A stretch of DNA of 64,000 bases from Stenotrophomonas maltophilia D457 (GTDB lineage Bacteria; Pseudomonadota; Gammaproteobacteria; Xanthomonadales; Xanthomonadaceae): assembly GCF_000284595.1 (NCBI RefSeq), contig NC_017671.1, positions 1,087,001 to 1,151,000 on the forward strand, given 5' to 3'. The translations under genes and the position numbers were made by a program. The notes below the pieces were generated by a model. The model made no database searches and was not told the DNA's origin. It worked only from the letters and a program-made list of their open reading frames with translations. Below are positions 25,315-34,000 of the stretch, piece after piece. How positions within the stretch are numbered: position 1 is the stretch's first letter; the number at the start of each line of letters is the position of its first letter.

Positions 25315-27453
25315 ATGAAAACGAACCCCAACTCCGCGCGCCTGCGCCGGGCGACGCTGCCTGTCCTGTGCGCGTTGCTCCTGCACACCGCCCCCGTACT
25401 TGCCGCTGACGCGGCCCCACCGACCACGCTGGATACCGTGCGGGTGGTCGATACCCGCAGCGGTGAACTGTCGTCCACCGCCAGCGCGGGCTCTGCGTTG
25501 GGCCTGAGCGTGTTGCAGACACCGGCCAGCCTGACGGTAATTTCGCGCGAGCAGCTGGAGCAGCGCGGCGACAGCAACCTCAACGATGCGATCAGCCGAG
25601 CGGGTGCGATCAGTGCCATGCCGCATCCGGGCAATGGCCTGAGTGCGCTGTCCAGCCGCGGCTTCACCGACGGTGCCTCGGTGATGCGGCTGTACGATGG
25701 GCTGCGCCAGTACGGCGGCGTGGGCATCACGTTCCCGTTCGATACCTGGTCGATCGAGCGCATCGAAGTGCTGCGCGGCCCGGCCTCGGTCATCCATGGC
25801 GACGGTGCGATCGGCGGTGTCATCAACATCGTGCCGAAGAAGCCCACGCGTGGGGCGATCGAGAACGAGATCAGCGTGACCGTGGGCAGCGAGGACACCG
25901 CGCGGCTGGGCTTCGGCAGTGGTGGCGCGCTGACGCCCGAGCTGGCCTACCGGCTGGATGTGAGCGGCAACTACAGCGGTGGCTGGGTTGATCGTGGACG
26001 CAACAGCGACGCGACATTCTCCGGTGCGTTGCTGTGGCAGCCACGTGCGGACCTGCAGCTGATGCTCACCCATGCGCAGGGCTACCAGAAACCCATGCGC
26101 TACTTCGGCACGCCGCTGGTCGAGGGCCGCCAGCTGGAGGCGCTGCGCCACCGCAACTACAACGTGGACGACAGCGAGATCCGCTTCCGCGACCGCTGGA
26201 CCCAGCTCGACGCGCTGTGGACACCAAACGCGAACGTGGAATGGCGAACCCGCGTCTACCAGATCGACAGCCAGCGTGATTGGCGCAATGCCGAGGCCTA
26301 TGTCTACAACCGCGCTACCGGCTTGATCGATCGCTCGGGCAATACCGAGATCACCCACAACCAGGACCAGACCGGACTGACCTCGACGCTGCGTGTGCAG
26401 GGAACGGCGGGTGGCCTGCAGAACAACTTCGCGGTGGGCCTGGACGCCAACCGCGCGCACTTCAAGCACACCAACAACACCTATGCCGGCAGCTCGGGCC
26501 CGGTCGATCCGTTCGATCCTGTCCCGGGCCAGTTCGCGAGCGACGCGCCGAACCTGCCGCGCTACCGCAACCGTGCCGAGCAGTACGCGCTGTTCGTGGA
26601 AGACCGGCTGGCGCTGAGCGAGCGCTGGTCGGTGCTGGGTGGCCTGCGCCACGACCGCGCGCGCATTGATCGCACCGATCTGATCAGCGGCCAGAACGCG
26701 TTCTCGAAGACCTACAGCAGCACAGGCTGGCGTGCGGGTACGGTACTCGCGCTGCAGCCGACGCTGAGCCTGTATGCGCAGTATTCGCAGGCGGCGGACC
26801 CGGTCAGTGGCCTGCTGATGATCAGCCCGGCCAACGGCGCCTTTGACCTGGCCAAGGGCCGGCAGATCGAGGTGGGCCTGAAGCAGGCCTTCGACGGTGG
26901 CGAGTGGACGCTGGCGGCGTATCGCATCCGCAAGACCGGGCTGCTCAGCCGCGATCCGCTGGTGCCGGATCGCCGGGTGCAGGTGGGCGCGCAGACCTCG
27001 CGCGGTATTGAAGCGTCGTTGAACTGGAACTTCGCGCCGCGCTGGTCGCTCGATGCCAACGCGACGGTGCTGAAGGCCGAGTTCGAGGACTTCCTGGAAA
27101 CCACGGGTTCGCCGCCGATGCTGGTGTCGCGCGATGGCAACGTGCCGCCGAACGTGGCCGAGCGCCTGGCCAGTGTGTGGCTGAGCTGGCAGTTCGCGCC
27201 GGACTGGAGCGCGGCGGGTGGCGTTCGCTATGTCGGCAAGCGCTACGCCGATAATGCCAACACGCTGGAGTTGCCCGGTTACAGCACCACCGACCTCGCC
27301 CTGACCTGGCAGGCGGCACCGCACACGCGATTGTCCGCACGCCTGTTCAACGTGTTCGACAAGGCGTACTACGCCACCGCGTACTACACCAGCACGCAGT
27401 GGCTGCTGGGGGCGGACCGGCGCGTCGAATTCACCGTCGACCATCGCTTCTGA
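25315..27453 (+). CDS. TonB-dependent outer-membrane receptor (siderophore or metal complex)
   Basis: A 712-residue outer-membrane beta-barrel transporter. A signal peptide (to about residue 31, LHTAPVLAADA) is followed by a TonB-box-like LDTVRVV, a plug domain (QTPASLTVISREQLEQRG, IERIEVLRGPASVIHGDGAIGGVINIVPKKP) and a 22-strand barrel ending in aromatic Phe (VDHRF). The plug is of the FpvA/FhuE-type siderophore receptor group. The ligand is not evident; the DUF2946 and PepSY neighbours fit iron or copper. No Fur-box match was seen upstream. The start at 25315 gives the positively charged signal peptide. Confidence 0.92.
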   Translation: MKTNPNSARLRRATLPVLCALLLHTAPVLAADAAPPTTLDTVRVVDTRSGELSSTASAGSALGLSVLQTPASLTVISREQLEQRGDSNLNDAISRAGAISAMPHPGNGLSALSSRGFTDGASVMRLYDGLRQYGGVGITFPFDTWSIERIEVLRGPASVIHGDGAIGGVINIVPKKPTRGAIENEISVTVGSEDTARLGFGSGGALTPELAYRLDVSGNYSGGWVDRGRNSDATFSGALLWQPRADLQLMLTHAQGYQKPMRYFGTPLVEGRQLEALRHRNYNVDDSEIRFRDRWTQLDALWTPNANVEWRTRVYQIDSQRDWRNAEAYVYNRATGLIDRSGNTEITHNQDQTGLTSTLRVQGTAGGLQNNFAVGLDANRAHFKHTNNTYAGSSGPVDPFDPVPGQFASDAPNLPRYRNRAEQYALFVEDRLALSERWSVLGGLRHDRARIDRTDLISGQNAFSKTYSSTGWRAGTVLALQPTLSLYAQYSQAADPVSGLLMISPANGAFDLAKGRQIEVGLKQAFDGGEWTLAAYRIRKTGLLSRDPLVPDRRVQVGAQTSRGIEASLNWNFAPRWSLDANATVLKAEFEDFLETTGSPPMLVSRDGNVPPNVAERLASVWLSWQFAPDWSAAGGVRYVGKRYADNANTLELPGYSTTDLALTWQAAPHTRLSARLFNVFDKAYYATAYYTSTQWLLGADRRVEFTVDHRF

Positions 27454-27464
27454 GGGCGCTGGCG

Positions 27465-28970
27465 ATGACGATGCGTTCCACCGCCAAGCGCTGGACCTAC
27501 CTGGTGCATCGCTGGCTGGGCATCGGCGGATGCCTGCTGATGCTGCTGTGGTTCGTCAGCGGCATGGTGATGCTGTTCATTGGTTACCCGAAGCTGACGC
27601 CCGGCGAGCGGCTGGCGGCGTTGCCGGTGCTGGGTGAGGCCCGCGACCTGCAGGGGCTGTCGGTACTGCCTGCCGCCGTGCAGGCCGAGCCGGAGGCTGT
27701 GGCATTGACCACGCTGCGTGGCGAGCCGGCGTATGTGGTGCGCAGTGGCAGCAACGTGGGCGCCTGGTCTGCCGTGACCGGCCAGGCGCTGCTGCCGGTG
27801 TCGGCACAGCGCGCCGAAGCATCCGCTGCGCAGTTCGCGGGCGGCCAGGCCTTCGTGGGTGCGATGCGCGTGAATGAGGATCGTTGGACGCATTCGCGTG
27901 CACTGGACGCGCATCGGCCGCTGTATCGGGTGGAGGTGGGCGGCGCGCAGCCGGGCGACCTGTATGTGTCCTCGCGTACCGGTGAAGTGGTGCTGGACGC
28001 TCCGCATGTGCAGCAGCGCTGGAACTATGTGGGCGCCTGGCTGCACTGGCTGTACTTCCTGCGCATGCAGTCGGTCGACCCGGTGTGGACGTGGGTGGTG
28101 ATCGTGCTGTCCGCACTGTGTACGGTGGCGGCGATCAGCGGCATCGTGGTGGGCGTATGGCGCTGGCGTTTCCGTGGGCACTATCGTTCCGGTGCGAAGA
28201 CGCCGTACGTGGAGTCGTGGATGCGCTGGCACCATCTGATCGGATTGTGTGCTGCGGCCTTCGTGTTCACCTGGATTTTCAGCGGCCTGATGTCGATGAA
28301 TCCATTGGGTGTCTTCAGCAGTACGGGTGAAGCGATCGATGTTGAGCACTACCGTGGCGGCGCGGTGGCGGTGGATGGTGCGCTGGGTGATCCTGCGAAG
28401 CTTCTGGCGATGGCCGAAGCTGCGCGCTTCCAGCCGGTGGAGATCCAGTGGCGACGGATCGGTGGTGAGCTGTTCGCGGTGTTGCTGGACGGGCAGGGTG
28501 ATACGCGCATCGTGTCCGGCGGCAATGGGCACCTGCATGTCGCACGGTGGCTGCCGACCGCGTGGTTGCAGCAGAGGGCACGTGCGCTGTCCGCTACACC
28601 CATCCAGGGTTTCGTGGTGCAGCATGCAGCGGATGCGTACTTCTACCCGCGTGCGCCCGAGGCCATGAATGGTGCAGCGGTACGTCGCTTCCCGGTGGCA
28701 GTGGTGGATTTCGGTGATGCCGAGGCGACACGCGTCTATCTCGATCTGGCGACCGGCGATCCGTTGCTGACGATGGGGCATCGTGAGCGGGTGGGGCGCT
28801 GGCTGTTCTACTTCCTGCATAGCTGGGACCTGCCGGCGATGCTGCGCCAGGAAGGTGCCCGGTTGGCGGTGTTGCTGCTGCTGAGCGCTGCCGGCACCGC
28901 GTTGTGTGCCACGGCGACGGTGATCGGCTATCGGCGATTGCGGATGAAGCTGCGGCGCAGGCGGCGCTGA
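27465..28970 (+). CDS. PepSY-associated transmembrane protein
   Basis: A 501-residue inner-membrane protein with helices near the N-terminus (HRWLGIGGCLLMLLWFVSG), in the middle (WTWVVIVLSALCTVAAISG; LIGLCAAAFVFTWIFSG) and at the C-terminus, and two PepSY-like periplasmic segments. Conserved histidines in YLVHRWLG, WLHWLYF, WHHLIG and FLHSWDL suggest heme binding. Relatives (PiuB type) reduce ferric siderophores. It starts 11 bases after the receptor, so they form one operon. ATGs at 27465 and 27471 are both plausible. Confidence 0.88.
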   Translation: MTMRSTAKRWTYLVHRWLGIGGCLLMLLWFVSGMVMLFIGYPKLTPGERLAALPVLGEARDLQGLSVLPAAVQAEPEAVALTTLRGEPAYVVRSGSNVGAWSAVTGQALLPVSAQRAEASAAQFAGGQAFVGAMRVNEDRWTHSRALDAHRPLYRVEVGGAQPGDLYVSSRTGEVVLDAPHVQQRWNYVGAWLHWLYFLRMQSVDPVWTWVVIVLSALCTVAAISGIVVGVWRWRFRGHYRSGAKTPYVESWMRWHHLIGLCAAAFVFTWIFSGLMSMNPLGVFSSTGEAIDVEHYRGGAVAVDGALGDPAKLLAMAEAARFQPVEIQWRRIGGELFAVLLDGQGDTRIVSGGNGHLHVARWLPTAWLQQRARALSATPIQGFVVQHAADAYFYPRAPEAMNGAAVRRFPVAVVDFGDAEATRVYLDLATGDPLLTMGHRERVGRWLFYFLHSWDLPAMLRQEGARLAVLLLLSAAGTALCATATVIGYRRLRMKLRRRRR

Positions 28971-28979
28971 TGCCCTGGG

Positions 28980-30113
28980 CTACACCCGCAGCCAACGCGT
29001 GGACATCGCCACCAGCAACAAGGCCGTGGCCACGCCGATGAATGCAGCGATCAGGCCGAAGTGGTTGGCGGCAAAACCGATCAGTGCCGGGCCAGCAAGG
29101 ATGCCGGCAAAGCCCAGCGTGGAAACGGCGGTGATGGCCAGCGCGCCGGGCATGCGGGTCTGGTGGCCAGCCAGCGAGAACAGCGCCGGTGCGATGTTGG
29201 CGCAGCCGAGGCCGACCAGCACATAGCCGATCAGCGACGCCTGCCACGGCGTGACCAGGGTCAGCACCAGCACGCCCGCGGCGGCAAGCAACGCGCCGAA
29301 CACGATCGCGCGCTGGCGGCCCACGCGTGCCACCAGTGCATCACCGAACAGGCGTGCGACGGTCATGGTCAGGGTGAAGGTCACATAGCCGATGCCGGCG
29401 AGGCCGGCATCGACGCGGCGCACGTCGCTGAGAAACACCGCGCTCCAGTCGAGCATCGCACCTTCGCCGAGGAAGGCGACGAACGCCAGCACGCCGATGA
29501 ACAGCACGATGCCGTGTGGCAGGGCCAGCATCGGTGTGTCATGCGGCATGCGTTCGCTGTGCCAGTACGACGCCGACAACAGCATCACCAGCAACATGGC
29601 GCCGACGCCGACCAGCACGGATGCCAAGGGCGGCAGCTGTGCGGACAGCAGCACGGTCATGGTGGCCGCGCCGAGGAAGCCGCCGATGCTGAAGAAGGCA
29701 TGGAAGCCGGACATCATCACGCGCCGTGCTTCGCGCTCGACGATGACGGCCTGTACGTTCATCGTGCAGTCCATCGCGCCCACGGCGGCGCCGAACACGA
29801 ACAGGACCAGCCCTAGTGTCCAGGCCGAACCGGCCAGCGCCAGGCCGGGCACGGTCAGGCAGATCAGCAGGCTGCTGGCCACCATCACCCGCCGGCAACC
29901 GAGGCGCGCGGCCAGCACGCCGGACAACGGCATTGCCAGCAGCGAACCGGCACCGAGGCAGAGCAGCACCAGCCCCAGCGTGGCGTCGTTGATCCCGGTG
30001 CGTGCCTTTGCGAACGGCACCAGGGTGGCCCACAGCGCGGTGGCGAAGCCGGGAATGAAGAACGCAGCGCGGGTCGCGTGCTGTTCGGCGCGCGCGCGGT
30101 TGGCAAGGGACAT
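28980..30113 (-). CDS. smtcrA: MFS transporter SmtcrA
   Basis: A 377-residue, 12-helix major facilitator (YbjJ-like). The GVLAARLGCRR loop and the GAMDCTMNVQAV segment are visible. From memory of the S. maltophilia literature, a transporter gene named SmtcrA lies beside smqnrR and is repressed by SmQnrR together with Smqnr. The order here fits: it starts 11 bases after the regulator's stop on the same strand. The drug range is not deducible from sequence. Confidence 0.85.
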   Translation of the reverse strand: MSLANRARAEQHATRAAFFIPGFATALWATLVPFAKARTGINDATLGLVLLCLGAGSLLAMPLSGVLAARLGCRRVMVASSLLICLTVPGLALAGSAWTLGLVLFVFGAAVGAMDCTMNVQAVIVEREARRVMMSGFHAFFSIGGFLGAATMTVLLSAQLPPLASVLVGVGAMLLVMLLSASYWHSERMPHDTPMLALPHGIVLFIGVLAFVAFLGEGAMLDWSAVFLSDVRRVDAGLAGIGYVTFTLTMTVARLFGDALVARVGRQRAIVFGALLAAAGVLVLTLVTPWQASLIGYVLVGLGCANIAPALFSLAGHQTRMPGALAITAVSTLGFAGILAGPALIGFAANHFGLIAAFIGVATALLLVAMSTRWLRV

Positions 30114-30124
30114 GAGCGGTACGG

Positions 30125-30901
30125 TCAGGGGGGAGTGGGGTGTACCGCGATGCCTGCGGCGCGGAAGCGTGCCGCCAATGCGGGCGGTGCGGTGGTGGTC
30201 AGCACCAGGTCGTCGATCTCGTCGAGGCTGGCAATCTGCCAGTTGCCGCGTGCACCCAGCTTTTCAGTCGTGGCGGCGACGATGACACGGCTGCTGCAGG
30301 CCACCATCGCGCGCTTCAGCGTGGCTTCTTCCGCATCCATTGCCCACACGCCGGTGTCGCCGTCCACCGCGCAGGGGCCGGGCAGGTACACATCGGCGCG
30401 CAGGCGCTGCACCTGGGCCAGTGCTTCGGCGCCGACCGCGCCGCCACCGCTGGCCAGGCGCCCGCCGATCAGCTGCACCGAGGTGCCTTCAAGCAGGCTG
30501 GCGGCCGTGGCGATCTGTGGCGCGTTGGTGATCACCGTCAAGCCGAGGGCGGCCGGCAACTGCTGGGCGATCGCCAGGTTGGTTGAACCAGCGTCGAGCA
30601 GTACGACCTGGCCGGGTTGCAGCAACGCGCAGACGCGGGCGGCCAGCTCGGCCTTGTCGCCGCGGTCGCGGGTCAGCCGCTCGCGCAGCGGGCGTTCCTT
30701 GGGCGGTGGCAGTACGGCGCCACCGTAGACGCGCTGGCACAGGCCCTGCGCGGCCAGCTCGCGCAGGTCGCGGCGGATCGAATCTTCGGACACGGCATAG
30801 CGGCGCGCCAGCTCGGCGGCAACCACGCGGCCCTGCTGGCGCAGTTCCTCCAGAATCTGCCGGGTGCGCTGGGCGGGGAGGGGGCTGGGATCGGAGCTCA
30901 T
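30125..30901 (-). CDS. smqnrR: DeoR-type repressor SmQnrR
   Basis: A 258-residue DeoR/GlpR regulator. The N-terminal winged helix (RTRQILEELRQQGRVVAAELARRYAVSEDSIRRDL) is followed by a sugar-phosphate-binding-like domain (LDAGSTNLAIAQQL, TNAPQIA, IGGRL). It is divergent from Smqnr, with smtcrA downstream, matching the described SmQnrR that represses both. I chose ATG at 30901; the earlier start at 30916 would run into the repeated AACGTGCA motifs that look like its operator. Confidence 0.9.
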   Translation of the reverse strand: MSSDPSPLPAQRTRQILEELRQQGRVVAAELARRYAVSEDSIRRDLRELAAQGLCQRVYGGAVLPPPKERPLRERLTRDRGDKAELAARVCALLQPGQVVLLDAGSTNLAIAQQLPAALGLTVITNAPQIATAASLLEGTSVQLIGGRLASGGGAVGAEALAQVQRLRADVYLPGPCAVDGDTGVWAMDAEEATLKRAMVACSSRVIVAATTEKLGARGNWQIASLDEIDDLVLTTTAPPALAARFRAAGIAVHPTPP

Positions 30902-30911
30902 GCTGCAAGTC

Positions 30912-30945
30912 TGCACGTTCGTGCATTAACGTGCAACAACGTGCA
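30912..30945. promoter_or_regulatory. Phased AACGTGCA repeats, putative SmQnrR operator
   Basis: GTGCA recurs at 30921, 30931 and 30941, exactly one helical turn apart, within TTCGTGCA / AACGTGCA / AACGTGCA. The first unit also forms the inverted repeat TGCACG-tt-CGTGCA (30912-30925). It lies between the divergent smqnrR and Smqnr genes, just upstream of smqnrR. Assignment to SmQnrR is inference from position and repetition. Confidence 0.65.
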
Positions 30946-31051
30946 TGCTGCGTTTGGGCGGGGCACAGGGCGGCTGGACTGCCGGTGAATCCGCCCGCGC
31001 CCACGTCTATGGATCGCCCTCGCGGCCCGGCATGATGGCGGGGCACCTGGC

Positions 31052-31711
31052 ATGGAATCCCTGATGTCCCCCACCGTTCACCGCAAGCTGCGCATCGGCG
31101 CGGACCAGTACACCGGCCAGAAAGTGGTCGACCAGCAGTTCCATGAGTGCGATTTTTCCGGTGCCGACCTGACCGCCACCGAGTTCATCAACTGCAGCTT
31201 CTACGATGCCGACAGCCGCAGCGGCTGCCGCTTCAATGGCGCCACATTGAAGGAGGCCAGCTTCCGCAGCTGCGACATCAGCATGTGCCACTTCAACTTC
31301 ATCAAGGCGCTGGGCCTGGAGATCAGCGAGTGCCGCGCGCAGGGTGCGGATTTCAGCAACGCCAGCTTCATGAACCAGATCACCACGCGCAGCTGGTTCT
31401 GCAGCGCCTTCATCAAGAAGTCGAACCTGCGCTATGCCAATTTCTCGCGGGTCACGCTGGAGAAATGCGAACTGTGGGAGAACCGCTGGGACGGTGCAAA
31501 CGTCAGCGGCGCCAGCTTTGCCGGCTCGGACCTGTCCGGTGGCCAGTTCGAGGGAATCGACTGGAACAGCGCCAACTTCACCGACTGCGACCTGACCAAT
31601 TCCGATCTGGGCGAGCTGGACCTGCGCAGCACCAACCTGCGTGGCGCCACGCTGGATGTCCAGCAGGTGGCGCTGTTGATGCAGCGGATCGGCATCACCG
31701 TGGTGCCGTAG
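31052..31711 (+). CDS. smqnr: Chromosomal quinolone-resistance pentapeptide-repeat protein SmQnr
   Basis: A 219-residue pentapeptide-repeat protein of the Qnr family, protecting DNA gyrase from quinolones. Repeats of the A(D/N)LxX type (FSGADLTATEF, ANFSRVTLEKC, AGSDLSGGQF, TNSDLGELDL) make a right-handed beta-helix, and the single-residue Gly break typical of Qnr is present. The length and the MESLMSPTVHRKLRIGADQY start match SmQnr. It is divergent from smqnrR with a 150-base control region. Confidence 0.96.
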   Translation: MESLMSPTVHRKLRIGADQYTGQKVVDQQFHECDFSGADLTATEFINCSFYDADSRSGCRFNGATLKEASFRSCDISMCHFNFIKALGLEISECRAQGADFSNASFMNQITTRSWFCSAFIKKSNLRYANFSRVTLEKCELWENRWDGANVSGASFAGSDLSGGQFEGIDWNSANFTDCDLTNSDLGELDLRSTNLRGATLDVQQVALLMQRIGITVVP

Positions 31712-31714
31712 GCA

Positions 31715-32389
31715 TTACCCGGCGTACGCCACCCAGCCCTTGAAGCTGAAGCCTGCATAGAACAGCTCCACGCCGTCGAAGCCGGCCTCCTGCAGCAGCG
31801 TCACTTCCTGTTCGGGGGCCAGCAGCGGCAGCCGCTCGGCAATGGCGTCGATCGCGCGCTGTGCATCGGCGTGGGCAACGCCGGAGGCTTCGGCGAACGC
31901 GGCGTAGCGCTGCAACCAGCGCAGCTTGCCGGCCGGATCCTGCGGCACGCTGTGGTGGGCCACCACCAGCGGCGCGCCGGGCTGCAGGCGCCTGTGCAGC
32001 TCCCGCAGCGTGTGCAGGCGCTGCGCGCCGTCGAGGAAGTGCAGGGTCAGCAGGCAGCTGGCACCATCGAAGCGCACGTCGGGGGCATCGTCGATGTAGC
32101 CTTCCAGCAACTGCACGCGCGACATCAGCGGGCCCAGTGTCTGTTCGGCCAGGGCCAGCATCGGTGCAGCCGGGTCCACGCCCAGCAGCTGCCAGCCCGG
32201 CTGCGCCTCGGCAAATGCCTTCAGCTCCAGCCCGCCACCGGCGCCCAGCACCAGCACGCGGCCCTGCGCAGGAACGTGTTCGGCCAGCAGCAGGCGACTC
32301 ATCTGCTGCAACGCGAGGAAGCCCGGCACCTGGCGCAGCGGGCCCTCGGCATAGCGGGCAACGGCCTGCGGATCGGAGAACGAAGACAT
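31715..32389 (-). CDS. Class I SAM-dependent methyltransferase
   Basis: A 224-residue Rossmann-fold methyltransferase. VLVLGAGGGLELKAF is motif I, LLGVDPAAPML contains the acidic ribose-binding residue, and DGASCLLTLHFL is motif IV. The C-terminal LLQEAGFDGVELFYAGFSFKGWVA is like CmoA-type or small-molecule methyltransferases. Its substrate is unknown. AGGA precedes the ATG at 32389. It is convergent with Smqnr, with 3 bases between the stops. Confidence 0.85.
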   Translation of the reverse strand: MSSFSDPQAVARYAEGPLRQVPGFLALQQMSRLLLAEHVPAQGRVLVLGAGGGLELKAFAEAQPGWQLLGVDPAAPMLALAEQTLGPLMSRVQLLEGYIDDAPDVRFDGASCLLTLHFLDGAQRLHTLRELHRRLQPGAPLVVAHHSVPQDPAGKLRWLQRYAAFAEASGVAHADAQRAIDAIAERLPLLAPEQEVTLLQEAGFDGVELFYAGFSFKGWVAYAG

Positions 32390-32487
32390 GCGTGCATTCC
32401 TGCAACAGGGACATACCACTGTACCGTGGCATGCAAGTGCCTTTGCCGGGGGTCGCTCCTGCCTGCGCTGACCGGCTTGCATCCAGC

Positions 32488-33867
32488 TCAACGCAACGCC
32501 CGCGCCAGCACCTGCCAGATCCTCGGGTCCTGGCACTGCGAGACGTTGAAGCGCAGATAGTCGGCCGCGCGCTGCGACTGGCTGAACGCGTTGCCCGGCG
32601 CCAGCACGATGCCCTCGCGCAGGCATTGCCGCGCCAGTGCGGCGGCGTCGCGGCCGTCGGGCAGCTGGCACCACAGGAACAGGCCGGCTTCCGGCTGCAG
32701 CCACGGCGTGATGCCCAGCGCCTGCAGTTTCCGCAGTGTGTGCCGGCGTGCATCGGCCAGGCGCGAACGTATCGACTGCATGTGGCGGCGGTAACCGCTA
32801 TCGGTCAGCGCGATGTGCATCAACTGCGCGGCCAGATGGCCGCCGCCAAAGCTGGTCGCCAGCTTCAGGTCGGTCAATGCTTCTATCCAGTCATGGCGTG
32901 CAGCGATGTAGCCGCAGCGCGACGCTGCCGACAGCGTCTTGGAGAAACTGCCGACGTGGATCACCCGTGACAGTCCATCGAGCGCGGCCAGCCGCGGTGC
33001 CGGCTGCAGTTCGAAGTCGGCGAAGATGTCGTCCTCGACGATGATCAACTCGCTGCGTTCGGCCAGGCCCAGCAGGCGGTGCGCGGTGTTGGCCGAAAGC
33101 ACCGCGCCGGTCGGGTTGTGCAGGCCGGAATTGGTGATGTACAGCCGCGGCGAATGCGCCTGCAGGGCTTGCGCGAACGCCTCCAGGTCCGGGCCGCTGT
33201 GCGTGTACGGCACGCCGATGGCCTGCACCTGGTGCGCCTTGAGCAGCGCGTGGTAATTGAAGTAGCTCGGGTCATCGACCAGCACGCAGTCGCCGGGCTT
33301 GAGCAGGAAACGGCAGAGCAGATCGACCGCGTGCGTACCGGATTCGGTCAGCAGGATCTGCTCCATCGGTGCATCGATGCCAAGCGTGGCGCTGCGCCTT
33401 TGCAGCAGCTGGCGCAACGCGGGCAGCCCGAGCGGACCGGCGTAGTCCACCAGTTGCATGGCATCGGCACGCGACAGCCGGCGCAGGCCGCGGCGCACGC
33501 CATCGTGATACAGCCAGTCACTGGGCATCCAGCCGCACCCTGGCTTGAGATCGCCCGCGGGCGTTTCCAGCGATTGCCGTGACACCCACAGCGGATCCAC
33601 CGCGCGATCCAGCCGCGGCTCCATTTCGGCCAGCGCCAGCGGTGCGGCCGGGCCACTGACGTAGAAGCCCGAGCCTGCGCGCGCACTGATCAGGCCTTCG
33701 GCCGCCAGGCGCTCGTAGGCCTCGACCACGGTGGAGACTGAAACCCCCATGGTCGCCGCCTGCGCACGTACCGAAGGCAGGCGGGAGCCGGGGCCGTCCA
33801 CCCGTGCACTGATGCGGGTGCGGACGGTCTGGATGACCGATTCGATGCGGGTGAGCGGGCGCGGCAT
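32488..33867 (-). CDS. MocR/PdxR-type regulator (GntR DNA-binding plus aminotransferase domain)
   Basis: A 459-residue fusion. A GntR winged helix (LPSVRAQAATMGVSVSTVVEAYERLAAEG) is joined to a fold-type I aminotransferase domain, with the PLP lysine in HVGSFSKTLSAASRCGY and the NPTGA and DDIFADF motifs. MocR proteins sense PLP or amino-donor metabolites and often control adjacent transporters. Here the EamA exporter is divergent, with a perfect inverted repeat between the two genes. Confidence 0.92.
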   Translation of the reverse strand: MPRPLTRIESVIQTVRTRISARVDGPGSRLPSVRAQAATMGVSVSTVVEAYERLAAEGLISARAGSGFYVSGPAAPLALAEMEPRLDRAVDPLWVSRQSLETPAGDLKPGCGWMPSDWLYHDGVRRGLRRLSRADAMQLVDYAGPLGLPALRQLLQRRSATLGIDAPMEQILLTESGTHAVDLLCRFLLKPGDCVLVDDPSYFNYHALLKAHQVQAIGVPYTHSGPDLEAFAQALQAHSPRLYITNSGLHNPTGAVLSANTAHRLLGLAERSELIIVEDDIFADFELQPAPRLAALDGLSRVIHVGSFSKTLSAASRCGYIAARHDWIEALTDLKLATSFGGGHLAAQLMHIALTDSGYRRHMQSIRSRLADARRHTLRKLQALGITPWLQPEAGLFLWCQLPDGRDAAALARQCLREGIVLAPGNAFSQSQRAADYLRFNVSQCQDPRIWQVLARALR

Positions 33868-33892
33868 GGTGGAACCGTAGTGGAAGTGTGGG

Positions 33893-33918
33893 CAGTACAG
33901 TTACTTGCGGCTGTACTG
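33893..33918. promoter_or_regulatory. Perfect inverted repeat between MocR and EamA genes, likely MocR operator
   Basis: CAGTACAG at 33893-33900 and CTGTACTG at 33911-33918 are perfectly complementary with a 10-base spacer, so the half-site centres are 18 bp apart. The position between divergent regulator and target is typical of MocR operators. Confidence 0.65.
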
Positions 33919-34000
33919 GATTGTAGCTGGGGTCGTTCCGCGCCGGATGCTTCCATACAGGAGCAGCCGGGCATCGTCCGGCACCTTCAGGAGTACAGGC

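Noticed and set aside
24181..27444. A leftward open frame of over 1000 codons across the TonB receptor
   Set aside because: The receptor on the plus strand has a signal peptide, plug and barrel signatures; the antisense translation is low-complexity His/Arg/Gln sequence.
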